Source: Spartobacteria bacterium (GTDB taxonomy: Bacteria > Verrucomicrobiota > Kiritimatiellia > RZYC01). From it: a stretch of 47,516 nt of DNA. Shown here in pieces: positions 18,392-26,500 of this stretch. The notes beneath the pieces were generated by a model, which ran no database searches, had not been told where the DNA came from, and saw only the letters and a list, made by a program, of their open reading frames with translations. Location of the stretch: the NCBI GenBank assembly GCA_009929845.1, contig RZZM01000004.1:1-47516 (forward strand), in the 5' to 3' direction. Made by a program: the position numbers and the translations under genes. Positions within the stretch are counted from its first letter, which is position 1; each line of letters opens with the position of its first letter.

Positions 18392-18436
18392 TCAGGAATG
18401 AATCACCCCCATCATCCCGGTCATCAATACCTTCAT
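18392..18436 (-). pseudogene. 5' remnant of the THEP1-like NTPase gene
   Basis: Reading leftward from 18436, the frame gives MKVLMTGMMGV, identical to the first eleven residues of the NTPase at 202-708, then diverges to IHS and a stop. The gene is cut inside its P-loop. It lies divergent from the ModE-like gene, which shows what the arrangement was before the island split it. Confidence 0.85.
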
Positions 18437-18517
18437 GTCTGCCCCGTTGCCGGTTGCCTGTTTATCCAGTCTATCACATTTCGCGCGGAATATATTGACT
18501 GCCGATATAAACAAGCA
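18405..18517. repeat. Right copy of duplicated NTPase/regulator intergenic segment
   Basis: This is the direct-repeat partner of 677-785 and carries the intact promoter and palindrome. It has 8 bp (around ccggttgc) that are absent from the left copy. Similarity ends at 18404 on the NTPase side and after aacaagca on the regulator side. Confidence 0.85.
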
Positions 18518-18527
18518 TATATATCGG
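18495..18527 (+). promoter_or_regulatory. Promoter with overlapping palindromic operator for the ModE-like gene
   Basis: TTGACT (18495-18500) and TATATA (18518-18523) are 17 bp apart, an excellent sigma70 promoter. A perfect 8-bp inverted repeat, CCGATATA (18502-18509) and TATATCGG (18520-18527), spans the spacer and -10 box. It resembles the known ModE box style (CG-TATA arms around a short spacer). A protein bound there would block RNA polymerase, so autoregulation by the adjacent ModE-like protein is inferred. The ATG at 18533 lies nine bases past the -10, so the transcript would be leaderless or nearly so. Confidence 0.65.
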
Positions 18528-18532
18528 CGCGT

Positions 18533-18877
18533 ATGAACGTGAAATTGAAAATTACACTGACCAACGACCAGGAAGAGGAGTTCATGGGCATCGGACTGCT
18601 CTGGCTGCTGCGGGAGATTGACGCCTGCCATTCGATTCACAGCGCCGCGGAACGGGTGGGCCTCTCCTATGTCAAGGCGCTGAAGATTCTCAATCGCCTT
18701 GAAGCCAACCTTCCCAACAAGGTTATTTTACGCACGCGCGGCGGACACCAGCGGGGCGGGGCGGAATTGACGCCCTACGGACGCCGTTTTTTAAAACACT
18801 ATGACCGCCTCCAAAAGCGCATTAAGGGCTTTGCCGAAAAACAATTCACCACATTCCAGGAGGAGATCATACCTTGA
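18533..18877 (+). CDS. ModE-like winged-helix regulator (DNA-binding domain only)
   Basis: This 114-residue protein matches the N-terminal DNA-binding domain of ModE. It has a first strand, a helix pair SIHSAAERVGLSYVKALKIL, a 'NRLEANLPNKVI' linker, the RGGHQRGGAELTPYGRRFL wing, and a dimerisation helix. Full ModE carries C-terminal TOBE domains that bind molybdate; these are absent here, so the effector, if any, is unknown. The start at 18533 is chosen because the first strand (LKITL) aligns with the ModE start and because no better site exists upstream. The gene overlaps the TonB receptor start by 4 bp and probably controls it. Confidence 0.85.
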   Translation: MNVKLKITLTNDQEEEFMGIGLLWLLREIDACHSIHSAAERVGLSYVKALKILNRLEANLPNKVILRTRGGHQRGGAELTPYGRRFLKHYDRLQKRIKGFAEKQFTTFQEEIIP

Positions 18878-20886
18878 CGAAGCTTTTTTTTATTTTCCGT
18901 GGACGCCCTTATCTTTGCGCGGGGGTGATGTTTCTGGGCCTTCTCGCGGCACAGCCTGTCCGGGCGCAAGTATTTGAACTGGGCGAAATTGTCGTCACGG
19001 AGGCCCAACCCGCCCAGGCGCCGGTGACAACACAGTCCATCGTCACGGAAGAAGAGATTCGCGCCATGGGCGCCCAGACCGTGGACCAGGCCGTGTTCTT
19101 TGTGCCCGGTGTTACTATCCAAAGTCCGGGCAAAAATACCCGCCAGATCAATATCCGCGGGTTTTCCGGAAGCCAGGTCAAGGTGCTCATCGACGGGATA
19201 CCTGCTAATGAAACCTTTTTTCGCATCATTGACCTGTCGCAGTTGCCCGTGGACAGTGTCGCGAAAATCAAGGTGATCAGGGGATTGCCCTCCGTGCTGT
19301 ACGGCGCGAACAGCATGGGCGGCGTGGTCAATATCATTACGCGCAAGGGCAGTGAAATTCCTTCCGCTTCGGGTACGGCGCTGTTCTCGGGCGACAACAC
19401 CCTTCACGCCGCCCTGCTGGGCGGCGGACAGCTCAATAATCTTAACTGTTTTATGTCCTATGCCTACCAGACCAGCGACGGCTATCCCTGCTCCGGCGAC
19501 TTTGATCCGGACAACACCGAAACCGGCAGGGATTCCCCCTATCACGAAGACGGCGGGCAACGCGAAAACAGCGATTACCTCAAACGTTCCCTTACCGCAA
19601 AACTGGGGTACGATACAGAAGAAAGCCGGACCTACCTGAGCTTTGTCCAGCACGACAACCGCATGGGGGTCCCCATCGAATACAACCGCTACTGGCGTTA
19701 TCCGGAATGGAAACAATGGCATCTGAGTTTGACCTCCGAAAAGGAGTGGGGCCCGTGGACCCTTTCCGGGCAGGCCTATTATTTCGAGCATGACGACACC
19801 CTCCAGGATAACACCGTCAAGACCGCCGCGCTGGGCGGGAAAAGCTGGTTTGATGAAAGTGTGTACGATGATTACAGCGTGGGGTGCATGGCACGCGCCG
19901 ACTGGCAATTCTCTGAAATCGGCACGTTGCGCTCGCTGGCTCGATACCAATTCGAACAAAACCGTCAACGGGAATTGAATACACGCAATGGCGCGGGAGG
20001 GATTGCGACGCCCGGATGGTCCGATGACGCCGTATACGAAACCGCCACCTGGGATTTTGCGTTGGAAAACGAATGGCGCATTGATGATTTGCTCTGCCTG
20101 CTGGGCGTCAGCTACGACCTGTATCGCCCCCTGCGCTCAACGGACGTGGCCGCCGGCGAGGATATTGACGCCCTCAACCCGCAATGTGGCGCCCATTACC
20201 TGTTCACACCGGAGTTCGAGGTCTATGGAAGTTTCGGACGCAAGACGCGCTTTCCGCATATGAAGGAGCTCTACAGCAGTCACGCGGGCGGCAATCCGGA
20301 ACTGGACCCGGAGTATACCGACAGCCTGGACCTTGGCACGCATATCACCCTGCCCGGCCCCCTGCCCGGCCGCCTTCAAGCCGCCGCCTTTCATAATGAC
20401 ATCCGGGACTTGATTCTTTCCGTCAATACTGCCGACGGCGAATCCCGCTATGAAAACATTGGTAGGGCCATGACGCGCGGACTGGAAATCGGCGGCGAAG
20501 CCGACCCGCTGGACGACCTGCGGCTCAGCCTGAATTACACCTGGCTGGACGCGCGTGACGAGGACATGGACCGGCAGCTTCCGCACCTGCCCCGACACCG
20601 CGTGACTGGCGCGGCGCGCTGGACCATCGTGCCCGGATCCACCCTCTTCACGCAACTCGCCTACGCCCGGGGCGCGCAGGAATACCTCTTCAACCGCGCC
20701 ACAAAAACCGAATATACCCGGCATTTGCCGGATTACTTCCTCTGGGACATCGGCATCGAACAGCAACTCGGTTCGCATGTGACGCTGGTCGCGCGCGCCG
20801 AGAATCTCCTGGACGAAAACTATGACATCGGCGACGGGCCGATGCCGGGCCGCCGCCTCTGGGCCGGATGCCGCTTCAATTGGTGA
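18874..20886 (+). CDS. TonB-dependent outer-membrane receptor
   Basis: The 670-residue receptor starts with TTG at 18874, backed by an AGGAGG eight bases upstream. It has a signal peptide to about residue 31 (PVRAQ), a TonB-box-like FELGEIVVTEAQ, a plug domain (about 48-158: VDQAVFFVPGVTI, INIRGFSGSQVKVLIDGIPA, GANSMGGVVNIITRKG) and a C-terminal 22-strand-type barrel ending NLLDENYDIGDGPMPG and terminal Trp. Such receptors import scarce ligands (metal chelates, vitamins, oxyanion complexes) using TonB energy. The ModE-like gene upstream hints at a molybdenum- or tungsten-related ligand, but the barrel itself does not tell. Confidence 0.92.
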   Translation: MTKLFFIFRGRPYLCAGVMFLGLLAAQPVRAQVFELGEIVVTEAQPAQAPVTTQSIVTEEEIRAMGAQTVDQAVFFVPGVTIQSPGKNTRQINIRGFSGSQVKVLIDGIPANETFFRIIDLSQLPVDSVAKIKVIRGLPSVLYGANSMGGVVNIITRKGSEIPSASGTALFSGDNTLHAALLGGGQLNNLNCFMSYAYQTSDGYPCSGDFDPDNTETGRDSPYHEDGGQRENSDYLKRSLTAKLGYDTEESRTYLSFVQHDNRMGVPIEYNRYWRYPEWKQWHLSLTSEKEWGPWTLSGQAYYFEHDDTLQDNTVKTAALGGKSWFDESVYDDYSVGCMARADWQFSEIGTLRSLARYQFEQNRQRELNTRNGAGGIATPGWSDDAVYETATWDFALENEWRIDDLLCLLGVSYDLYRPLRSTDVAAGEDIDALNPQCGAHYLFTPEFEVYGSFGRKTRFPHMKELYSSHAGGNPELDPEYTDSLDLGTHITLPGPLPGRLQAAAFHNDIRDLILSVNTADGESRYENIGRAMTRGLEIGGEADPLDDLRLSLNYTWLDARDEDMDRQLPHLPRHRVTGAARWTIVPGSTLFTQLAYARGAQEYLFNRATKTEYTRHLPDYFLWDIGIEQQLGSHVTLVARAENLLDENYDIGDGPMPGRRLWAGCRFNW

Positions 20887-20892
20887 AACACT

Positions 20893-21690
20893 ATGGAATC
20901 GATTGATTACAATGCCATCTTTTGCCGGATGCGGGCGCGCTGCGCACAGCAGCACAAGACCCCGGAGGAATGGGACACCCGCGCCGAGCAGATGAACGCC
21001 AAAGAACCCACCGCGCATGCCTACACCCGCGACCTGCTCGCGGCCATCAACACAAACGACTGCCGTAGCGTTTTTGATGTCTGTTGCGGGCCGGGCCATC
21101 TGCTGACCGCCCTGGCCGGACACATGGAATATGCATACGGACTCGATTTTTCGTCGGTCATGCTGCAAACCGCCCACGCGAACGCCCGGCGGGCCGGGGT
21201 GGAAAACTACCGGCTTTTTCTGCGCGCATGGGAAGACGCCTGGGACGACCTGCCCCAGGCGGACATTGTGACCGCGTCGCGCTGTCTCGATGTGGATGAT
21301 ATGGCCGTTGCCCTGCGCAAGCTCGATGCGCTGGCCCGGCGACGCGTCTATATCTCCTATCGCGTCGGGGCACACCACCTGAGCCCGGATATCATCGCGG
21401 CCGTGCAACGCGACATCCCGCCCCGTCCCGACTACCTTCTCCTGGTCAACATCCTCTACTACCAGATGCATCGACAACCCGCGCTCGCCTATATCACCAC
21501 CCCGGAAAAGACCTCCACCTACCCGTCCTTCGCCTCTCTGCGCAAACGTGTTGAATGGTCGCTGGGGCCGCTTGCCGATGACGAAAGCCGGCGGCTGGAA
21601 GCCTTTTACCTTCGCCTGCCGGAAGACGACCCCGGCGCGCGCATACATACACATCCAATGACATGGGCGCTCATCTCATGGGAAAAATAA
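20893..21690 (+). CDS. Class I SAM-dependent methyltransferase
   Basis: The product is a 265-residue Rossmann methyltransferase. Motif I is VFDVCCGPGHLLTALAG (around residues 58-74), motif II acidic residue AYGLDFSSVML, and motif IV ADIVTASRCLDVDD, where ASRCLDV occupies the catalytic loop. The substrate is unknown. It begins six bases after the TonB receptor stop and its end overlaps the next gene, so it belongs to the same transport operon. It may modify a small ligand or a chelator. The 'WDTRAEQMNA' N-terminus also occurs in methyltransferases of small-molecule pathways, a weak hint. Confidence 0.8.
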   Translation: MESIDYNAIFCRMRARCAQQHKTPEEWDTRAEQMNAKEPTAHAYTRDLLAAINTNDCRSVFDVCCGPGHLLTALAGHMEYAYGLDFSSVMLQTAHANARRAGVENYRLFLRAWEDAWDDLPQADIVTASRCLDVDDMAVALRKLDALARRRVYISYRVGAHHLSPDIIAAVQRDIPPRPDYLLLVNILYYQMHRQPALAYITTPEKTSTYPSFASLRKRVEWSLGPLADDESRRLEAFYLRLPEDDPGARIHTHPMTWALISWEK

Positions 21691-22727
21691 CCTCACGACA
21701 AACGGAGATTCCGTACTCGGCTGAGCGCATGCTCCAACGCCTGACCGCGTTATGGGGGCTCACCGAAGCGGGGCTTGGCGGCGTGATCCATTCATTGAGA
21801 ATTCCCTTCACCGGCATAGTGGTGGGCTCGACCGCCATTATTCTGATTACGCTGATTGCGCATGTTGGCCGCAAGCGACCACGGGCGATCCTCCACGCCA
21901 TGGCCGTGGTCCTGATCATCAAGGCCGGGGTCAGCCCGCACACCCCAATCCCCGCTTACATCGCTGTTATATTCCAGGGCTGCATGGCCGCCGTTCTCTT
22001 CCGTTATCTGCCTGGCATACGCTGGCCCGCCATGCTCCTGGGCCTCCTCGGCCTTATCGAAGGCGTCAGTCAGAAATTTATCACCATGACCCTGGTGTAC
22101 GGAAAATCTGTCTGGGAAGCCATCGACCTGATCGGGGCCAAACTCAGCGACCAGTGGGGCTTGGATATCGGTCTGGATCATGCCAGCGCCTGGCTCATCG
22201 GGATTTTCATTGTTTACTATGGCATCGGCGGCGTCATCACCGGCTGGTTGGCCGGCAGCATTCCGTTAAAGGTGGATGAACTCCTCCGTTCACATCACCC
22301 CATCAGCCCTGCCATCCCCGTAAACGCCGCCCCGGACCTGCCTCCGAAGACCCGCCGCCGCTGGCCGTTACGCCGCCTGCTGCCCGCCCTGCTGATCCTG
22401 TTCATGATCCTGGGGGTGTACGGATGGCTGTACGCCGACACCCCCTTGCATTCGCGCGCCTTCTATATCCTCGCCCGGACCCTCCTCGTCCTCGGGGGGT
22501 GGTTTTTCCTGCTCGGACCCTGTGTCCGCAAATGGATTCAGCGCCTTCAAAAGCGCAAATCCATGCGCTACAGCGAGGCCGTTGCGCAGGCCATGACCCT
22601 GATGCCCCAGCTCAGGAAAATGGCCGGTCCCGCCTGGGCCGAAACCGCCGCCGCCCCCCGGGCCGTCCGTTGGTACCGCTTCCTCATCCGCTGGGTTGTC
22701 TACAGCATCGCCCTGGACGCTGAATGA
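21663..22727 (+). CDS. Polytopic inner-membrane protein of the TonB-receptor cluster
   Basis: This 354-residue protein has about six hydrophobic segments in its first 240 residues. They include LTALWGLTEAGLGGVIHSL, GIVVGSTAIILITLIAH, MAAVLFRYLPGI, MLLGLLGLIEG and SAWLIGIFIVYYGIGGV. A basic cytoplasmic loop follows (PPKTRRRWPLRR), then two more segments and an Arg-rich end. The first part has the compact, Gly-rich look of vitamin or metal substrate-capture membrane proteins (ECF S-component or CbiM style), but I cannot assign it. No ATPase partner is adjacent apart from the displaced THEP1-like NTPase. ATG 21678 is an alternative start; neither has a ribosome-binding site, consistent with coupling to the overlapping methyltransferase gene. 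Confidence 0.7.
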   Translation: MGAHLMGKITSRQTEIPYSAERMLQRLTALWGLTEAGLGGVIHSLRIPFTGIVVGSTAIILITLIAHVGRKRPRAILHAMAVVLIIKAGVSPHTPIPAYIAVIFQGCMAAVLFRYLPGIRWPAMLLGLLGLIEGVSQKFITMTLVYGKSVWEAIDLIGAKLSDQWGLDIGLDHASAWLIGIFIVYYGIGGVITGWLAGSIPLKVDELLRSHHPISPAIPVNAAPDLPPKTRRRWPLRRLLPALLILFMILGVYGWLYADTPLHSRAFYILARTLLVLGGWFFLLGPCVRKWIQRLQKRKSMRYSEAVAQAMTLMPQLRKMAGPAWAETAAAPRAVRWYRFLIRWVVYSIALDAE

Positions 22728-22737
22728 TAGAAGCCGG

Positions 22738-23556
22738 CTACGGTACTTCGACCTGGATACGGTAAAATATCTGGCGCTCGGGGTCACCACTGGCATCCTG
22801 CATTTCATCCACTCCGCCGCTGCCCGGGCGGGGGGGCACGCCGGGCACATTGCTCCAGCATGTGGGCAGATTCAGTTGGTCCGTGAATTGGAACGAATAT
22901 ACGCGCCCGGTCGAGCCGGGCTGGAACTGTACCACGGCCGGCGGGCCGTAATCCACCGCCAGCACCCGGAATAGATCATTTGTGTCGTCGGGATCGGTGT
23001 CGGCGATATTTTCGTGCCGCAGCGTGGTGCCCTTGTCGGCCACAACACGCGCATCCACATCGCTCCAGTCCTCGCCGGGGTCCGGCGCGATGCCATGGGC
23101 GGCGTACCAGTCGAGATCGGCGCCACCCTGGCTCAGGAAAGACGCGATCACCGTCAGGTCGGCCATGACCTCGGCGTCCGTCCGCGGATTGGCGGCCATC
23201 CCATCGCTCCAGCCGTGAAAGACGGCGCTGGCGTTCTCGCCCACAGCTTCCACCTGGGCGCCGCTCTGACCCTCGGCGACCTGCTGTGTGGCGACGCCGA
23301 CGATGCGGCCACCGGTCCCGGCGCGGTAGATCAGCGTGTAGGTGGTTGCCCCGCCTGTGGTCACCTCGCGTTGCAGCAGGTTGCCGTTGGCATCGTAGGC
23401 GTAGGCGATGCTGGCGCCGCCGCTGTAGGCGGCGTTGGTCAGGCGTCCGACGGCGTCGTAGGTATAGGTGACGGTTTCCACGGCGAAGGCCGACGTATCG
23501 ACGAGGCTCAAGCTCAGGGCCGCCATCAGTAGATTTATTTTCATCTTCATATTCAT
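22738..23556 (-). CDS. Secreted YD-repeat / bacterial-repeat protein
   Basis: The 272-residue protein has a signal peptide (to about SAFA). Two YD (Rhs-type) repeats follow (VTYTYDAVGRLTNAAYSGG and AYAYDANGNLLQRE). A domain like the beta-rich 'bacterial repeat' (GTGGRIVGVATQQVAEGQ... FHGWSDG) comes next, and a tail ends with a FYRIQVEVP motif similar in style to the FWRVQ ending of the 1254 gene. It lies 14 bp after the giant Rhs-like gene, and its AAGGAG lies on that gene's stop, so the two are cotranscribed. A partner or decoy of the large YD protein is possible. Its end faces the convergent membrane-protein gene only 10 bp away. Confidence 0.75.
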   Translation of the reverse strand: MNMKMKINLLMAALSLSLVDTSAFAVETVTYTYDAVGRLTNAAYSGGASIAYAYDANGNLLQREVTTGGATTYTLIYRAGTGGRIVGVATQQVAEGQSGAQVEAVGENASAVFHGWSDGMAANPRTDAEVMADLTVIASFLSQGGADLDWYAAHGIAPDPGEDWSDVDARVVADKGTTLRHENIADTDPDDTNDLFRVLAVDYGPPAVVQFQPGSTGRVYSFQFTDQLNLPTCWSNVPGVPPRPGSGGVDEMQDASGDPERQIFYRIQVEVP

Positions 23557-23570
23557 GGCCGTTTCGCTCC

Positions 23571-26500
23571 TTACTTGGATTTATTCATGAGTTGGTCCAT
23601 CCAGATTTCCCCGGCATTCACCGGGGTGTTTTCCATGGAATGCTTCAATACGTTGGGATCGATTTCCCAGGGGTCGTACCCGAATTCCGCCTTACGAAGC
23701 TGGCTTTCCATCCACAGTTCGCCGGCATTGACGGGCGTGTTCCGGGCGGCCTCCAACATAGCCTCGGGATCGGGCATAATCTGGTTCAGCGCGGCCGCGG
23801 CCTTTTCGTCGAAGCCGGCGGGACTGAAGGCGGGAACATCGACGAAGGTGTCTTCGATGGTGGCCGAGTTGCCCTCGGTCTTGGGCGGAGGCACCGCCAC
23901 GGGGTCTGGCAACTCGTTCTCGTTCAGGAGCGGCAGGGCCGGGGCGGCCGGCTTCTCGGCCTCGACCCGCTTCGTCGTCGCCTGCTGGATTTCGTCCAGT
24001 TCGTCGTAGACGGCCTGGTATTCCTCCGGTATCAGAGCCCGCAGTTCGTCCCGGATCTTCAGGCCCTTCACCCACCCCCGGCGGTGCGAACCGCCCTCGT
24101 TCTTCACCTTTTCGGCAATCACCGGGGCGGCGGCCTTCAGGAAATCATCCATGAGCTGCGCTTCGGCGATGGCGGTTTCGGCCTGCTCCATCAGTTTCTC
24201 CTCCTCCAGCTCTTCGATTTCGCCTTCGAGCCGGTCGATCTGCCGGCGGTAGTCGTTGCGGATGCTTTGCAGATTCATAATCCGTTCAACCCGGGCATCC
24301 TCGAGTTTCTTGTCCATGCCGTCCGTCACGTAGGGAATGGAATACTTATTCAGCAGCTTGAGCTGGCGCAGCTTGTCCTCTTCCTCCTGGATTTCCTTGT
24401 CGCGGGCGCGCAGTTCGGTGCGGGCCCGTCCGATCAGGTCCTGGCGGGATCCGATCTTCCGGTCGATTTCCCTGGTTTTGGCGGTGACGATCGGAGTTTG
24501 CTTGGGGTGCAGGGCGTCCTTGCGGGCCTGCCATTTGCGTTTTTCGCGCTCGAATTCGCGCACCCGGTTCATGACAAATGCCCGCTGGCGGCGGGCCTCG
24601 TCGTAGTTGTGCCAGGCATTGTCCGGCCAGTAATTTTCATCATCCACGACGGCCAGAATCAAGCCGGCGGTCCAGTAGAAGGGATTATTGCCGTAGGTGC
24701 GGGCATCGCTGATCCGGTTGCTGATGTTCTTCATCTTCTCGTCCAACGCCTTGATTTTGGCTTCCTCGCCGGCAATCAGGGCATCGTAATTGGCGATGAA
24801 ACGGTCGATTTCGGCCTCGTCGGTCCAGAGCGCATCGCCGGTGCCGCCGTCGCGCGCATGCTTGCCCTTGACGAAAAGGTCGTCCTTGCCGTCGTCGTCA
24901 CGTTTCCCGAGCGGAGCGGTACCGACAAAGGCATCCATGCGCAGGAATCCGTGTTCACCGCCGGAGGTGAAGGGCTGGTTGAGGCCGCCGGATTCGGCGA
25001 CGATTTGCCCGAACGGATCATAGGCGTAGGCCTGGACGACCGTCCCGCTTCCGTCGCTGATGGCCAGCATCGAGCCGTTGGCGTCGGGGTGATAGAAGTA
25101 CACGGCATTGCCGTTGTTAAGGTCCACGAAGTAGAGCAATCGGCCCGCGGGGCTCCAGACATAGAGGCGGTTGTTTTCGCGCACGGGCACGTCGCCCAAT
25201 CCGAGGTTGTAGTACAGCTTGGTCGGCGTGGCGCTGCCCTCCAGTTCCAGCAGGTGATCCAGGCCGGAGTAGCTCAGGGTCATGCCGTCCATGGCGGCGG
25301 GCCGGTCGTCGAGCCACGCGATGGTGCGTCCGGGGGTGGCGGTGGCCTGGCCGCGGTCGTTGTAGGCATAGCCCGCGCTGGATATCTGTCCCGCGGCGTC
25401 GTAGGTCCACGCGTTGGTTTCCGCCGCGAGATTCGGCCCGGCCTCCAGGGGCCATGTGCCGCCGACGGAGGTGATGCGGCCGTTGGCGTCATACGCGTAT
25501 TCCAGGTCCAGCACCGTGCCGTCCGCGATGCGGGTGACGGAGCCGTCGGCCCCGCGGGTAAACGCCGCGTTCTGGCCGTTGGACCGCCGAATGCCCGTCA
25601 GCCGCCCTTGCCCGTCGTACTCGTAGGTGATCTGCGTGCCCGTCAGCGAATCGAACTGGTTGGTGATGCGCGCTGTGGCGGGCTCGACCTGGTAGGTGAC
25701 GGTCATGATGCCGCCGTAGTCCAGTTCCGCGAGGCGACCGGCCGCGTCATAGGCCGTGCCGTTGGTCACGCCGTGGCAGACGGTTTCCACCACCCGGCCC
25801 ATCGCGTCATGCGCCAGTGCCAGGCCGTCCGCCGCCACGAGGGTCCCCAACTCGTCGTAGACCCAGGTCAGGGTTTCCTCCGCCCCGCCGCCGGCGGCGG
25901 CGGCATAGACCTCCGCCGTCACCGCGCCGTCGAGGTTGTATTGATAGGCGCGGGAGGCGCCGTCGGAGAATTCGATGCCCGCCAGCCAGCCGTTGGTGTT
26001 GTAGATGAAGCGGTTCGTGCGGTGCAGGGGATCCACCGTGGCCTCCAGGCGGCCCATGGGGGAGCGTTCGACCGTCCACGTTCCGCCGTTGGCGTCGGTC
26101 CAGCCGGCCAGGCCGCCCAGTTCATCCACGTCATAGGTTTCGACGATGCCCCCGGGCAGCTCGACGCGCACCAGGGCGCCGTCGGCATCATAGTCCAACT
26201 GGATCAACGGGCCGGCCGGCGGTTCGATTTCCACGGCGCGGCCCACCGCGTCGCGTTCATAGCGGGTGGCGTTTCCGGCCGCATCCACCCGCGAGGTCAC
26301 CGCGCCGCGCGCGTCACGCCAGCAGCGTTCCGTGCCCAGGAGGGAGTTGGACAGGGCGGACAGGCGTCCGGCGGCGTCATACTCGAAGCGGTTGGTGATG
26401 CCGCCGAGCGACACCACCACCGGCCGGTTCAGATCGTCATAGGTGATTTGGCGTCCGGTTCCGTCGGGCCCGGCGGTTTGGATGAGCCGTCCGGCGGCGT

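Noticed and set aside
18799-19968. A 389-codon minus-strand frame over the regulator and TonB receptor
   Set aside because: It lies opposite an unmistakable receptor plug and barrel and shows no domain of its own.
20137-21654. A 505-codon minus-strand frame opposite the receptor end and the methyltransferase
   Set aside because: It is an antisense shadow of well-supported genes; no motif was seen.
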